The notes beneath the pieces are model-generated. The model worked only from the letters and a program-made list of their open reading frames with translations. It did no database searches and had not been told where the DNA came from. Positions 47,530 to 59,858 of a stretch of DNA of 64,000 nt are shown in pieces. This DNA is from Pseudomonas viridiflava (GTDB taxonomy: Bacteria > Pseudomonadota > Gammaproteobacteria > Pseudomonadales > Pseudomonadaceae), in contig NZ_RBTP01000022.1 of assembly GCF_003702045.1 (NCBI RefSeq), positions 1 through 64,000 on the forward strand. The letters are read 5' to 3'. Numbering within the stretch: position 1 is the stretch's first letter; the number at the start of each line of letters is the position of its first letter. The translations under genes and the position numbers were made by a program.

Positions 47530-47670
47530 CTACGCCTGATCGCGTCGGTTATTACGTTTCGAATCAGGTTTCCTGACCGTTTCGACCGTGGTCTCCCTTG
47601 GCCTGCGCTTTGCCTCGTCTAACGGAATGAAACGTCCGCTGACGGAATCCCTTGCTCGTTTGTTCGACAT
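47530..47670 (-). CDS. Conserved small basic protein, 46 residues
   Basis: From ATG 47670, preceded by AAAGGGA, the frame encodes [20 protein letters not shown] followed by a strongly basic tail ([24 protein letters not shown]). A longer start at 47688 adds six residues but lacks a ribosome site. Similar tiny ORFs stand beside mutS in pseudomonads; some are annotated with misleading transporter names. Function is unknown; the composition suggests nucleic-acid or ribosome contact. Confidence 0.65.
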   Translation of the reverse strand: MSNKRARDSVSGRFIPLDEAKRRPRETTVETVRKPDSKRNNRRDQA

Positions 47671-47930
47671 ATAAAAGTCCCTTTTCATATCGCGCTTACC
47701 GACAGCCGGTAGCGATTGGGCAAGTCTATACATCAATACGGCTGCCGTGGCCGTCTGGAAATCCGACGTCACGATTGAGCGCCAGCAAACCGGAACTGCG
47801 CCCATGCAACGTGCGTGATAACCTTGCGCCCATCGCAAACACTCGGCAGACACCCCTCGGTACACGGAGGGATCGCACATTGCACCTCGAAGTTTGCCCC
47901 ACTCTCCTCAAGAACTTGCCTAACCTACTG

Positions 47931-50510
47931 ATGAATAAAGCAATTTCCGACCTCTCCGCACATACCCCGATGATGCAGCAGTACTGGAAGCTGAAAAACC
48001 AGCATCTGGACCAACTGATGTTCTACCGCATGGGCGACTTTTACGAAATCTTCTATGAAGACGCTAAAAAGGCCGCCAAGTTGCTGGATATTACGCTCAC
48101 CGCCCGTGGTCAGTCGGCAGGCCAGAGTATTCCCATGTGCGGCATCCCCTACCATGCGGCCGAAGGCTATCTGGCCAAACTGGTCAAGCTGGGCGAGTCG
48201 GTGGTCATCTGTGAGCAGATCGGTGACCCGGCCACCAGCAAGGGCCCGGTCGATCGTCAGGTGGTGCGTATCATCACACCGGGCACTATCAGTGATGAGG
48301 CATTGCTCGATGAGCGCCGGGACAACCTGATCGCTGCGGTCCTGGGAGACGAGCGCCTGTTCGGCCTTGCCGTGCTGGACATCACCAGCGGCAACTTCAG
48401 CGTGCTGGAAATCAAGGGCTGGGAAAATCTGCTGGCCGAACTTGAGCGCATCAACCCGGTCGAGCTGCTGATCCCGGATGACTGGCCTCAAGGCCTGCCA
48501 GCTGAAAAACGCCGTGGCTCACGACGTCGTGCGCCGTGGGATTTCGAGCGCGACTCGGCGCATAAAAGTCTGTGTCAGCAGTTTGCAACTCAAGACCTTA
48601 AAGGTTTCGGCTGTGAAATGCTGACTCTGGCGATCGGTGCGGCAGGCTGCCTGCTGAGCTATGCAAAAGAAACCCAGCGCACGGCCTTGCCGCACCTGCG
48701 CAGCCTGCGGCATGAGCGCCTGGACGACACGGTCATCCTCGACGGAGCCAGTCGCCGCAACCTGGAGCTGGATACCAATCTGTCCGGTGGTCGCGACAAC
48801 ACCCTGCAATCGGTCATGGACCGTTGCCAGACCGCGATGGGCACACGCCTGCTGACCCGCTGGCTGAACCGCCCGTTGCGCGACCTGACCATTCTGCAAG
48901 CTCGTCAAACCTCGATCACCTGTTTTCTGGAGCGCTATCGCTTCGAAAATCTGCAGCCGCAATTGAAGGAAATCGGTGACATCGAGCGAATACTGGCGCG
49001 CATTGGCCTGCGTAACGCTCGTCCACGCGACCTTGCCCGCCTGCGAGACGCCTTGAGCGCGCTGCCCGAGCTGCAGCAGGCCATGAGCGAACTGGAAGCG
49101 CCACACCTGCAACAACTGGCTCGCACCGCCAGCACCTACCCGGAATTGGCCGATCTGCTGCAACGAGCGGTCATTGATAACCCGCCCGCGGTGATTCGTG
49201 ACGGTGGCGTGCTGAAGACCGGCTACGACGCGGAACTGGACGAGCTGCAGTCGCTGAGCGAAAACGCGGGTCAGTTCCTGATCGATCTGGAAGCCCGCGA
49301 GAAAGCCCGCACCGGGCTTGCCAATCTGAAGGTCGGTTATAACCGTGTGCATGGCTACTTCATCGAGTTGCCCAGCAAGCAGGCCGAGCAGGCCCCTGCC
49401 GATTACATCCGCCGCCAGACGCTCAAAGGCGCGGAGCGTTTCATCACGCCGGAGCTCAAGGAGTTCGAAGACAAGGCCCTGTCGGCCAAGAGCCGTGCAC
49501 TCGCTCGGGAAAAAATGCTCTACGAAGCATTGCTCGAAGACCTGATCGGCCATCTTGCGCCCTTGCAGGACACTGCTGCGGCGCTGGCTGAACTGGACGT
49601 GCTGAGCAATCTGGCCGAACGCGCACTCAATCTGGACCTCAACTGCCCACGCTTCGTCACCGAACCCTGCATGCGCATCGAACAAGGCCGTCACCCGGTG
49701 GTTGAGCAGGTGCTGTCGACGCCATTTGTGGCCAATGACCTGGCGCTGGATGACAACACGCGCATGCTGGTCATCACTGGCCCGAACATGGGCGGTAAGT
49801 CGACTTACATGCGCCAGACGGCTCTGATCGTTCTCTTGGCGCACATTGGCAGCTTCGTACCTGCCGCCCAATGCGAGCTGTCCCTGGTGGACCGGATCTT
49901 CACCCGTATCGGCTCCAGCGATGACCTGGCAGGCGGGCGCTCGACATTCATGGTTGAAATGAGCGAGACGGCTAACATTCTGCACAACGCGACCGACCGC
50001 AGCCTGGTGCTGATGGACGAAGTCGGGCGCGGGACCAGCACCTTCGATGGCCTGTCCCTCGCTTGGGCTGCGGCAGAGTGCCTCGCTCAGTTGCGTGCCT
50101 ATACCCTGTTCGCCACGCACTACTTCGAGTTGACCGTTCTGCCGGAAAGCGAGCCGCTGGTCAGCAATGTGCATTTGAACGCCACCGAGCACAATGAGCG
50201 GATCGTGTTCTTGCACCGGGTCCTGCCAGGACCTGCCAGCCAAAGCTACGGCCTGGCTGTCGCGCAACTGGCCGGGGTTCCGGGCAAGGTCATCACTCGC
50301 GCGAAAGAGCATTTGCAACGTCTGGAAACCACCAGCCTGCCGCACGAGCAACCTCGGGCCAAACCGGGCAAAGCGGCGGCGCCGATGCAAAGCGACCTGT
50401 TTGCCAGCCTGCCTCATCCAGTGCTCGACGAACTGTCCAAGGTCAAGGTCGACGATCTGACACCGCGTCAGGCGCTGGATTTGCTATACACATTGCAAAC
50501 TCGACTGTGA
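47931..50510 (+). CDS. mutS: DNA mismatch repair protein MutS
   Basis: MutS recognises mismatches and recruits MutL. The 859-residue product has the mismatch-contact motif [11 protein letters not shown] (the Phe-x-Glu wedge) near the N-terminus, the connector and lever domains, and the ATPase with Walker [15 protein letters not shown], the DEVGRGTST Walker B region and the ATHYFEL motif. A long frame runs 93 codons upstream without homology; ATG 47931 gives the family start [19 protein letters not shown]. It is divergent from the small protein gene. Confidence 0.97.
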   Translation: MNKAISDLSAHTPMMQQYWKLKNQHLDQLMFYRMGDFYEIFYEDAKKAAKLLDITLTARGQSAGQSIPMCGIPYHAAEGYLAKLVKLGESVVICEQIGDPATSKGPVDRQVVRIITPGTISDEALLDERRDNLIAAVLGDERLFGLAVLDITSGNFSVLEIKGWENLLAELERINPVELLIPDDWPQGLPAEKRRGSRRRAPWDFERDSAHKSLCQQFATQDLKGFGCEMLTLAIGAAGCLLSYAKETQRTALPHLRSLRHERLDDTVILDGASRRNLELDTNLSGGRDNTLQSVMDRCQTAMGTRLLTRWLNRPLRDLTILQARQTSITCFLERYRFENLQPQLKEIGDIERILARIGLRNARPRDLARLRDALSALPELQQAMSELEAPHLQQLARTASTYPELADLLQRAVIDNPPAVIRDGGVLKTGYDAELDELQSLSENAGQFLIDLEAREKARTGLANLKVGYNRVHGYFIELPSKQAEQAPADYIRRQTLKGAERFITPELKEFEDKALSAKSRALAREKMLYEALLEDLIGHLAPLQDTAAALAELDVLSNLAERALNLDLNCPRFVTEPCMRIEQGRHPVVEQVLSTPFVANDLALDDNTRMLVITGPNMGGKSTYMRQTALIVLLAHIGSFVPAAQCELSLVDRIFTRIGSSDDLAGGRSTFMVEMSETANILHNATDRSLVLMDEVGRGTSTFDGLSLAWAAAECLAQLRAYTLFATHYFELTVLPESEPLVSNVHLNATEHNERIVFLHRVLPGPASQSYGLAVAQLAGVPGKVITRAKEHLQRLETTSLPHEQPRAKPGKAAAPMQSDLFASLPHPVLDELSKVKVDDLTPRQALDLLYTLQTRL

Positions 50511-50756
50511 CGCGACCCGTTACATACTGTTAGAATCCCGCGCGGTCTGGGATGCGCTCGACTTTTAGCCTGGTTGAGTAGCCGTTCAAGCCGCGTGAAG
50601 ACGCAGCGAACCAACGATGAGCAGCAGGCGATGCAGCAAGACTGCATCAAGGTTGCTCATCAAAAGCACGTGTTTTCATAGGGCCGGGAACCGTCCCGAA
50701 CCTGGCAACCCTGTCTGGAAGGGCTCTGCCGCAGCCGCCTGAGGAGAGAATTAGAA

Positions 50757-51080
50757 ATGACCTTCGTCGTCACCGACAACTGCATCAAGTGCAAGTACAC
50801 CGACTGCGTGGAAGTCTGTCCGGTGGACTGCTTCTACGAGGGACCGAACTTCCTGGTGATTCACCCGGACGAGTGCATCGACTGCGCATTATGTGAGCCT
50901 GAATGCCCTGCACAGGCGATTTTCTCCGAAGACGAGATTCCTGCCGGTATGGAAAACTTCATCGAGCTCAACGCCGAGCTTGCCGAGGTATGGCCGAATA
51001 TCACCGAGAAGAAAGATGCGCTGCCGGACGCAGCAGAGTGGGACGGCAAGAAAGACAAGATTGCAGATCTGGAACGCTAG
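50757..51080 (+). CDS. fdxA: 7Fe ferredoxin FdxA
   Basis: The 107-residue protein has the two-cluster ferredoxin pattern: Cys9, Cys12, Cys17, Cys21 and Cys25 in [18 protein letters not shown], and [14 protein letters not shown] with the second cluster set. Azotobacter-type 7Fe ferredoxins carry one 3Fe-4S and one 4Fe-4S cluster. It follows mutS with 246 bases between and is separated from rsmZ by a strong terminator. Confidence 0.95.
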   Translation: MTFVVTDNCIKCKYTDCVEVCPVDCFYEGPNFLVIHPDECIDCALCEPECPAQAIFSEDEIPAGMENFIELNAELAEVWPNITEKKDALPDAAEWDGKKDKIADLER

Positions 51081-51092
51081 AATCCAGACAAT

Positions 51093-51122
51093 AAAAAAGG
51101 CCCTCTTGAGGGCCTTTTTTAT
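51093..51122 (+). terminator. Terminator of fdxA
   Basis: AAAAAAGGCCCTC, loop TTGA, GAGGGCCTTTTTT: perfect stem with flanking A and T runs, able to stop transcription in both directions. Confidence 0.93.
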
Positions 51123-51146
51123 ACTGTAAATCGGGTAAAGCGTTTG

Positions 51147-51276
51147 AAAAAGGGGCGGTGTGACCCGCCCACATTTTTTCCCTAATCCCTGTAATCCCTT
51201 TTCATCGTCCTGATGAATCGCATCCCGCGATGTCCTCACTCTCATCCTTGAGAGCGTGTGCCGATCCGTTGGCACA
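51147..51276 (-). ncRNA. rsmZ: RsmZ regulatory RNA (antagonist of RsmA/CsrA)
   Basis: The minus-strand segment between fdxA and rpoS is where rsmZ lies in pseudomonads. From the predicted start it reads TGTGCCAACGGATCGGCACA, a hairpin with GGA in its loop, then AAGGATG, GAGGACA, GGGATG, AGGACG and three GGGA motifs: eight GGA motifs in about 130 bases. It ends in a terminator hairpin GGGCGG-GTCACA-CCGCCC followed by TTTTT. A promoter with TTGTCG and TATTAT (16-base spacer) sits just upstream. RsmZ titrates RsmA/RsmE proteins and de-represses secondary metabolism, exopolysaccharide and virulence traits under GacS-GacA control. Confidence 0.9.
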
Positions 51277-51282
51277 GCCCAG

Positions 51283-51310
51283 ATAATAGAGACTTGAGTT
51301 TTTACGACAA
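51283..51310 (-). promoter_or_regulatory. Promoter of rsmZ
   Basis: On the minus strand TTGTCG (about 51305-51310) and TATTAT (51283-51288) are 16 bases apart, giving a start near 51276 at the first base of the 5' hairpin. Confidence 0.65.
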
Positions 51311-51446
51311 CGGGCGAAGCACGCCAAAATATTTCCGCTTTTGCCTGTACCCTTTTATAAATCCATGTATATCAAGCAGTTAAAAATAATTGAGGGACGC
51401 CGTCGCCGCTTATCTCACCTATAAACCCTTGATAGCTTACAAATCC

Positions 51447-51464
51447 TGTACGCAATGACCTACA
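51447..51464. promoter_or_regulatory. GacA-type upstream activating sequence of rsmZ
   Basis: TGTACGCAATGACCTACA resembles the GacA-box palindrome TGTAAG-N6-CTTACA (two mismatches in the half sites). Its centre is about 180 bases upstream of the rsmZ start, the usual distance in Pseudomonas. A nearby TGTAAG half site near 51436 is an alternative or helper. Confidence 0.7.
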
Positions 51465-51541
51465 ACGGCTAAACAACTCCCCGTCCAATGTCTTCTTCAC
51501 ACACAGAAAGTCGCCGGGGCATCAGATGACGAACACCATAT

Positions 51542-51580
51542 AAAAAGCCGACATGAACAACGCTGCTCATGCCGACTTTT
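51542..51580 (-). terminator. Terminator of rpoS
   Basis: On the minus strand AAAGTCGGCATGA pairs with TCATGTCGGCTTT (two wobble pairs) around a ten-base loop, followed by TT. It lies about 20 bases past the rpoS stop. Confidence 0.75.
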
Positions 51581-51600
51581 GTTACGCGGTGTTGGATTTT

Positions 51601-52611
51601 CTATTGGAAGAGCGACTCGCTGGACAGGCCATTTTTTTCGAGAATCTCACGCAGGCGCTTGAGACCTTCCACCTGAATCTGTCGCACGCGCTCGCGCGTG
51701 AGTCCGATCTCCAGGCCTACATCTTCAAGCGTACTGCTTTCATGGCCTCTCAGGCCAAAACGGCGTATGACGACCTCACGCTGCTTTTCGGTCAACTCGG
51801 ACAGCCACTGATCAATACTCTGGGAAAGGTCGTCGTCCTGCAGAAGCTCGCAAGGATCGGTAGGACGGTCGTCCGTGAGGGTATCGAGAAGCGTCTTGTC
51901 TGAATCAGGCCCAAGCGACACGTCAACCGAAGACACTCGCTCATTGAGCCCAAGCATGCGCTTGACCTCCCCCACCGGTTTTTCCAGCAGGTTAGCGATC
52001 TCTTCGGGGGACGGCTCGTGATCGAGCTTTTGCGTGAGCTCCCTGGCAGCGCGCAGGTAGACGTTCAGCTCTTTGACAACATGAATCGGAAGCCGGATGG
52101 TCCGGGTCTGATTCATGATTGCACGCTCGATGGTTTGACGAATCCACCACGTCGCGTAAGTAGAAAAACGGAAACCGCGTTCAGGATCGAATTTTTCGAC
52201 CGCCCGGATCAAACCCAGGTTGCCTTCCTCGATCAGGTCAAGCAATGACAGCCCACGATTGACGTAGCGCCTGGCAATTTTCACCACCAGCCGCAGATTG
52301 CTTTCAATCATGCGTTTACGCCCAGCCGGATCTCCACTTTGCGAGAGTCGCGCAAAGTGCACTTCTTCTTCCGGGGACAAGAGAGGAGAGAACCCTATTT
52401 CATTGAGATACAACTGGGTAGCGTCGAGCGCCCGAGTGTAATCAATATATTTGTGTTGTTTGAGCGATGACGACGGCTTGGCCTTTGCACGACGCGAGGC
52501 GGCAGTAGACGGCTGCTTCTCGTTCGACGGCTGCTCCAGGACAATGCCAGATTCCATAAGGAGTACGTCATCATCGATGTCAAACTCCGGCGCTTCGTTG
52601 CTAAGAGCCAT
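51601..52611 (-). CDS. rpoS: Stationary-phase sigma factor RpoS
   Basis: The 336-residue sigma-70 family member has region 1.2/2 with [21 protein letters not shown], region 2.4 [20 protein letters not shown], region 3, and region 4 [33 protein letters not shown] in segments. It directs stationary-phase and stress promoters. It lies downstream of nlpD, whose coding region often carries the main rpoS promoter. Adjacent rsmZ links it to the Gac/Rsm network. Confidence 0.97.
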   Translation of the reverse strand: MALSNEAPEFDIDDDVLLMESGIVLEQPSNEKQPSTAASRRAKAKPSSSLKQHKYIDYTRALDATQLYLNEIGFSPLLSPEEEVHFARLSQSGDPAGRKRMIESNLRLVVKIARRYVNRGLSLLDLIEEGNLGLIRAVEKFDPERGFRFSTYATWWIRQTIERAIMNQTRTIRLPIHVVKELNVYLRAARELTQKLDHEPSPEEIANLLEKPVGEVKRMLGLNERVSSVDVSLGPDSDKTLLDTLTDDRPTDPCELLQDDDLSQSIDQWLSELTEKQREVVIRRFGLRGHESSTLEDVGLEIGLTRERVRQIQVEGLKRLREILEKNGLSSESLFQ

Positions 52612-52714
52612 TGTTATAGTCCTTTGGTGAGTTCGACCTCAAGCTCCAGCGACGCCTATATCCGTGGCAACGCTTGAGCCTGTTCCTTCTGCGCCAGGAA
52701 CAGGCTGGCAACAA

Positions 52715-53581
52715 TCAACGACGTGGCAAGAATCCCAGCGGATCTACAGGCTTACCTTGACGGCGAATCTCAAAATGCAGTTTCACCCGGTCAGTTCCTG
52801 TTGACCCCATTTCGGCAATTGTCTGCCCCGCCTTTACCTGTTGCCCTTCCCGTACCAAAAGCCTGCGGTTATGACCGTAGGCGCTGACGTAGGTATCGCT
52901 GTGTTTGATGATGATCAATTCGCCGTAGCCCCGTAATCCACTTCCGGCGTAAACAACTGAACCATCAGACGCTGCCAAAACAGGCTGTCCCAAATCACCG
53001 GCGATATCAATTCCTTTATTCAAACTACCGTTTGAAGAAAATTTACCTATCAAAATGCCACTGGAAGGCCAGGTCCAACCGCTCGGAGACTTGCCTGCCG
53101 GGCCTGTGGCGGTGGTCGCAGAAGGCGGTATTACGACGGGCACGACATCGACCGGCTTGGACATTACCGTGGTTTTCACCGAGCCCGAGTTGCTGGTAGT
53201 GGTGGAAGTGCTTGCGACCGGACGACCCGTTGCAGGGGCCGAAGCTACGCCCTGTGTTGAAGGGGAGCGCCCATCAAAGCGAATTGTCTGACCGGGTTTG
53301 ATGGTAAAGGGTTCGGGGATCTGGTTACGGGCAGCGAGGGCTTTCCAGTCCCAGCCGTAACGAAATGCAATAGAAAAAAGTGTATCGCCGCGCTTGACCA
53401 CATATTGCCCGGTCGTGACCGTTGGCCGTTGAGCCACTGCGTTACCATTTCGATCGACCACGCGGACGCCACCCGAAGGCGAACTGGAACAGCCGACCAA
53501 GAGGACACTGAGCGCAATGCCAATCAACAGACGCTGATAACTTCTTGAAGACCTGAGCTGCTGAATGACTGTGTGACTCAC
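52715..53581 (-). CDS. nlpD: NlpD-like lipoprotein, LysM and degenerate M23 domain
   Basis: NlpD activates amidase AmiC at the septum. The 288-residue product has a lipobox LLVGC (Cys31), a LysM domain (about 47-91, YVVKRGDTLFSIAFRYGW), a Ser/Thr-rich linker, and a C-terminal M23/LytM domain. The metal ligands are missing: the usual H-x-G-x-D reads NKGIDIAG, as in E. coli NlpD, with only LHFEIR retained. That fits an activator rather than a peptidase. It precedes rpoS. Confidence 0.95.
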   Translation of the reverse strand: MSHTVIQQLRSSRSYQRLLIGIALSVLLVGCSSSPSGGVRVVDRNGNAVAQRPTVTTGQYVVKRGDTLFSIAFRYGWDWKALAARNQIPEPFTIKPGQTIRFDGRSPSTQGVASAPATGRPVASTSTTTSNSGSVKTTVMSKPVDVVPVVIPPSATTATGPAGKSPSGWTWPSSGILIGKFSSNGSLNKGIDIAGDLGQPVLAASDGSVVYAGSGLRGYGELIIIKHSDTYVSAYGHNRRLLVREGQQVKAGQTIAEMGSTGTDRVKLHFEIRRQGKPVDPLGFLPRR

Positions 53582-53781
53582 CCGCCACTCCCTTTAATGG
53601 TACTGAATTCAAAGATGCCTATTGTGCCGCAAGAACGGCGGGCAGCCAGTGCTTAAACGCATCAAAAACGGTGTAATGACGGTTCTGACATGAGATTCGA
53701 TGCAATTTTGCCATCGTTCTCATGAACAGACGGTGTAGACCGATGACGTGCGCCAGAATTCATTCGTGAGTTCTGGCGTTT

Positions 53782-55195
<1,414 letters not shown>

Positions 55196-55208
<13 letters not shown>

Positions 55209-56254
55209 GGGCTGTCCGTCTGCCCAACCGGCACCAGATTGACGAGCTCGCGCACCAATACGGTGGCAAAGCATCCAGGCGGAAGGACGAATTCCAGTTG
55301 CAGAATGTCAGGCTCGGGATAATGCCACGTCAGCCGCCCAATGGGCAGCCGCAGGATGCGACGTTCGTGTTCCATTCCCGCTCGGATCAGCCAGTCACGC
55401 AGTGCGGCATGCTCTGCGGCGACCCTGCTTTCAAGCTCCGCCGTTTTGCCTTGGGCCGGTGAAGGGCCTGCGCCCCACTGCGGACCAGTCGGGTGAAGGT
55501 CCAGAATCGCCAGCCGCGGATCACTGCACTCGTTGGCCCCAGCTGGAAAAAAGCTTCGGCTGTCGGTGAAGGCCAGCAGATCGCCCACTTGCGCCGATTG
55601 CCAACTGCCATCGGCAACCCGTGCGGCGAGCACTTGATTGAACAGGTAGCTGCGAGCGGTCGACAGCAGGCGCGAACGGACGGCGCGCTGCTCGGGTAGC
55701 GCCTGGCGGGCAGCATAATCGCGAGCCTCGCCCAGATTGCCGCCTTGATAGCCGAAGCGCTGAGCGCCGAAATAGTTGGGAATGCCTTGGCGAGCGATCG
55801 ACTCCAGACGCGCATTCAGCGCTTCCTTGTCAGCCTCCAACTGCGTCAGGCGCAACGTGAAGCCATTGGCGGCGTGGGCACCGCGTTGCAATTTGCGTTT
55901 GTGGCGACTGCTCTTGAGGATGTGCAGCGTTTCGTCCTGCGCCGCCGACAGATCAGGGTCAGCCTTGCCGGGCAGTTGAATACTGAACCACTGGCGGGTG
56001 AGCGCCTGTCGATCCTTCAAGCCGGCATAGCTGACGGTACGTAGCTGAACACCGGCAGCCCGGGCCAGACGGCGTGCAGCTTCTTCAGTGTTCAGGCCGC
56101 GCTTCTCGACCCACAGCCACAAATGCTCGCCATCGCCCGAAAGCGGGATATCGAGGACTTCATCGACCTGGAAATCCTCGGCGCTCGCTTTGAGAACGGC
56201 ACGTCCCAGTGCATCGCCGTAGGCCATCGGGCCCAGCAATTCCAGTTCGGTCAT
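55196..56254 (-). CDS. truD: tRNA pseudouridine-13 synthase TruD
   Basis: TruD isomerises U13 in tRNA-Glu. The 352-residue product has [13 protein letters not shown] near the start, the catalytic Asp81 in [15 protein letters not shown], and the TRUD-specific insertion with [10 protein letters not shown]. It overlaps the ispF stop by four bases and the surE start by 13, so the cluster is tightly packed. Confidence 0.95.
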
Positions 56255-56724
56255 GCGGGCAGCAACAAAGCGACCGCATGGACTGCGATGCCTTCTTCAC
56301 GACCGGTAAAGCCGAGTTTTTCAGTGGTGGTGGCTTTGACGTTGACCTGATCCAGTTCGACCTGAAGGTCTTCGGCGATCAGGGCACGCATGGCGTCGAT
56401 ATGGGGCGCCATCTTGGGTGCCTGAGCGACGATGGTGGCGTCGACGTTACCGACTTTCCAACCCTTGCCCTGCACCTGCTTGAGCACATGGCGCAACAGC
56501 ACGCGACTGTCCGCACCCTTGAACTGCGGATCGGTGTCCGGGAAGTGTTTGCCGATATCGCCCAGCGCAGCAGCGCCCAGCAGTGCATCGCTTAGCGCGT
56601 GCAGCAAAACATCGCCATCGGAGTGCGCCAGAAGACCGAAACCGTGCGCAATCCGCACGCCGCCCAAGGTAATGAAATCGCCTTCAGCGAAACGGTGCAC
56701 ATCGTAGCCGTGGCCAATACGCAT
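56251..56724 (-). CDS. ispF: 2-C-methyl-D-erythritol 2,4-cyclodiphosphate synthase IspF
   Basis: IspF catalyses the fifth step of the MEP isoprenoid pathway. The 157-residue product has [12 protein letters not shown] with metal ligands Asp8 and His10, His42 in [16 protein letters not shown], and the C-terminal loop GFTGREEGI. Its ATG comes directly after the T run of a strong terminator, with the nearest SD-like AGGG inside the terminator stem. ispD lies 3 kb away in the same direction. Confidence 0.96.
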   Translation of the reverse strand: MRIGHGYDVHRFAEGDFITLGGVRIAHGFGLLAHSDGDVLLHALSDALLGAAALGDIGKHFPDTDPQFKGADSRVLLRHVLKQVQGKGWKVGNVDATIVAQAPKMAPHIDAMRALIAEDLQVELDQVNVKATTTEKLGFTGREEGIAVHAVALLLPA

Positions 56725-56754
56725 AAAAAAACGCCCTGAAAAAAGTCAGGGCGT
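56725..56754 (-). terminator. Terminator of fghA abutting the ispF start codon
   Basis: On the minus strand ACGCCCTGA, six-base loop, TCAGGGCGT is followed by seven T and then at once by the ispF ATG. The stem is perfect. It lies about 70 bases past the fghA stop. Confidence 0.88.
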
Positions 56755-56826
56755 GATTCTACCTGCTTTGACGCCGATTAGGTTTGCCGGAGACGCTACC
56801 GGTAAGCCAGCGTGTGCGAATGGCCT

Positions 56827-57672
56827 TCAGTCACGCAACGCGCTGGCGTGATGACGTAAATGATCCTCTATGAAGCTGGCGATAAAGAAATAGCTGTGGT
56901 CGTAACCGGGCTGCATTCTCAACGTCAATGGTTGCTGCGAGGCCTTGGCCGCCTGCACGAGCGTTTCGGGCTTGAGCTGGTTGACGAGAAAATCATCACG
57001 GTCGCCCTGATCTACCAGGATCGGCAGTTTTTCCGTCGCCTCAGCCATCAGCACACTGGCATCCCACTCGCGCCAGCGTGAACGGTCTTCGCCCAGATAA
57101 CGCGAAAACGCTTTCTGCCCCCACGGGCAATCCATCGGGTTACTGATAGGCGAAAATGCCGAGATCGATTTATAGCGACCCGGGTTACGCAATGCACACA
57201 CCAGCGCGCCGTGCCCGCCCATCGAATGGCCACTGATACTGCGAGCCTGGGAAGCCGGGAAATGCGCTTCGATCAGAGCGGGCAATTCCGTGACCACGTA
57301 ATCGTGCATTTGGTAGTGACGAGCGTAAGGCTGTTCGGTGGCATTGAGATAAAAGCCCGCGCCCAGACCAAAATCCCAAGCGCCGTCCGGGTCGCCAGGC
57401 ACATCAGGACCGCGCGGGCTGGTGTCTGGCGCCACGATGATGATGCCAAGCTCGGCAGCCACGCGCTGGGCCGCTGCTTTCTGCATGAAGTTCTCGTCGG
57501 TGCAGGTCAGACCGGACAGCCAGTACAGCACCGGCAGCTTGCCACCCTGCTCCGCCTGCGGGGGCAGGTAAACCGCGAACACCATGTCGCAACCCAGCAC
57601 CTGGGAGGCGTGCTTGTAACGCTTGTGCCAGCCGCCGAAGCTCTTCTGGCAGGAGATATTTTCCAGGGTCAT
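56827..57672 (-). CDS. fghA: S-formylglutathione hydrolase
   Basis: The enzyme hydrolyses S-formylglutathione to formate and glutathione, the second step of glutathione-dependent formaldehyde removal. The 281-residue esterase has the nucleophile motif GHSMGGHGAL, the oxyanion region LYWLSGLTCTDENF and YDHSYFFIASFIEDHL with the catalytic His. It starts at ATG 57672 (the upstream codon is TTG) and follows adhC by 59 bases. Confidence 0.95.
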   Translation of the reverse strand: MTLENISCQKSFGGWHKRYKHASQVLGCDMVFAVYLPPQAEQGGKLPVLYWLSGLTCTDENFMQKAAAQRVAAELGIIIVAPDTSPRGPDVPGDPDGAWDFGLGAGFYLNATEQPYARHYQMHDYVVTELPALIEAHFPASQARSISGHSMGGHGALVCALRNPGRYKSISAFSPISNPMDCPWGQKAFSRYLGEDRSRWREWDASVLMAEATEKLPILVDQGDRDDFLVNQLKPETLVQAAKASQQPLTLRMQPGYDHSYFFIASFIEDHLRHHASALRD

Positions 57673-57731
57673 GGTCAACTCCGAACGACCGGCAGCAGGC
57701 CTTATAAGGGCCTGCTGCCCATCGTCGCTGT

Positions 57732-58925
<1,194 letters not shown>

Positions 58926-58948
58926 TTAATGCTGTACAGGGATAATCG

Positions 58949-59845
58949 ATGTACACCAATCGCTGGGAAGGCCTCGATGAATTTGTGGCGGTGGCTGAAT
59001 GCGGTCAGTTCACTGCGGCGGCACTGCGCCTGGGCGTTTCGTCCTCGCACGTCAGCCGCCAGATCGTTCGGCTCGAAGAGCGGTTACAGACTCGTCTGCT
59101 GTACCGCAGCACACGCAAAGTGGCACTCACCGAGGCAGGCCAGACGTTTTTGCACCATTGCCAGCGATTGCAGGATGGACGCGAAGAAGCGCTAAGAGCA
59201 GTCGGCGACTTGGCCAGCGAGCCCAAAGGATTGCTGCGCATGACATGCGCAGTAGCGTATGGAGAACGTTTTATCACGCCGCTCGTGACACGTTTCATGG
59301 ACATCTATCCGCATTTGCGGGTCGATATCGAGCTAAGCAACGACACGCTGGACCTGGTTCATGAAGGCATGGACCTGGCGATTCGACTCGGACGGCTGCA
59401 GGACTCGCGCCTGGTCGCCACTCGACTGGCCCCCAGGCGCATGTACCTGTGTGCGTCGCCTTCCTACATCGAACGCTACGGCCGTCCGCATAGCTTGTCG
59501 GAATTGAGCCGCCACAACTGCCTGATCGGCAGCAGCGATACGTGGCTGCTTCAACACAACGGACGCGAATTTTCTCAACGCGTGCAAGGCAATTGGCGCT
59601 GCAACAGCGGCCAGGCCGTGCTGGACGCCGCGCTGCAAGGAGTCGGGCTGTGCCAGTTGCCGGACTATTACGTCCAGAAGCACCTCAAAAGCGGCGCGCT
59701 GATCTCGTTGCTGGACATGCATCAGCCGCCCAACACTGCCGTATGGGCACTCTACCCACAGCAGAGACACCTTTCGCCCAAGGTCCGCAAGCTGGTGGAT
59801 TATTTAAAGGAAGGACTGGCGATGCGTGATGAGTACCAGCAATAG
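58949..59845 (+). CDS. gfnR: LysR-family regulator of formaldehyde detoxification (GfnR-type)
   Basis: The 298-residue product has an N-terminal winged HTH (FVAVAECGQFTAAALRLGVSSSHVSRQIVRLEERL) and a LysR effector domain. Divergence from adhC-fghA matches GfnR of P. aeruginosa, which activates this detoxification pathway. It is convergent with ispD. The effector, perhaps formaldehyde-derived, cannot be read from sequence. Confidence 0.88.
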   Translation: MYTNRWEGLDEFVAVAECGQFTAAALRLGVSSSHVSRQIVRLEERLQTRLLYRSTRKVALTEAGQTFLHHCQRLQDGREEALRAVGDLASEPKGLLRMTCAVAYGERFITPLVTRFMDIYPHLRVDIELSNDTLDLVHEGMDLAIRLGRLQDSRLVATRLAPRRMYLCASPSYIERYGRPHSLSELSRHNCLIGSSDTWLLQHNGREFSQRVQGNWRCNSGQAVLDAALQGVGLCQLPDYYVQKHLKSGALISLLDMHQPPNTAVWALYPQQRHLSPKVRKLVDYLKEGLAMRDEYQQ

Positions 59846-59858
59846 CAAACCGGATTCA

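Noticed and set aside
47652-47930. 93-codon upstream extension of mutS
   Set aside because: It overlaps the small basic protein gene on the other strand and has no MutS homology.
48519-50417. 632-codon frame antisense to mutS
   Set aside because: It lies wholly inside mutS in the third-position-complement frame of a GC-rich gene, has no ribosome site and reads as low-complexity sequence; mutS is certain.
51430-51442. TGTAAG half site as the GacA box
   Set aside because: It lacks a matching right half at the correct spacing; the 18-base palindrome at 51447 fits better.
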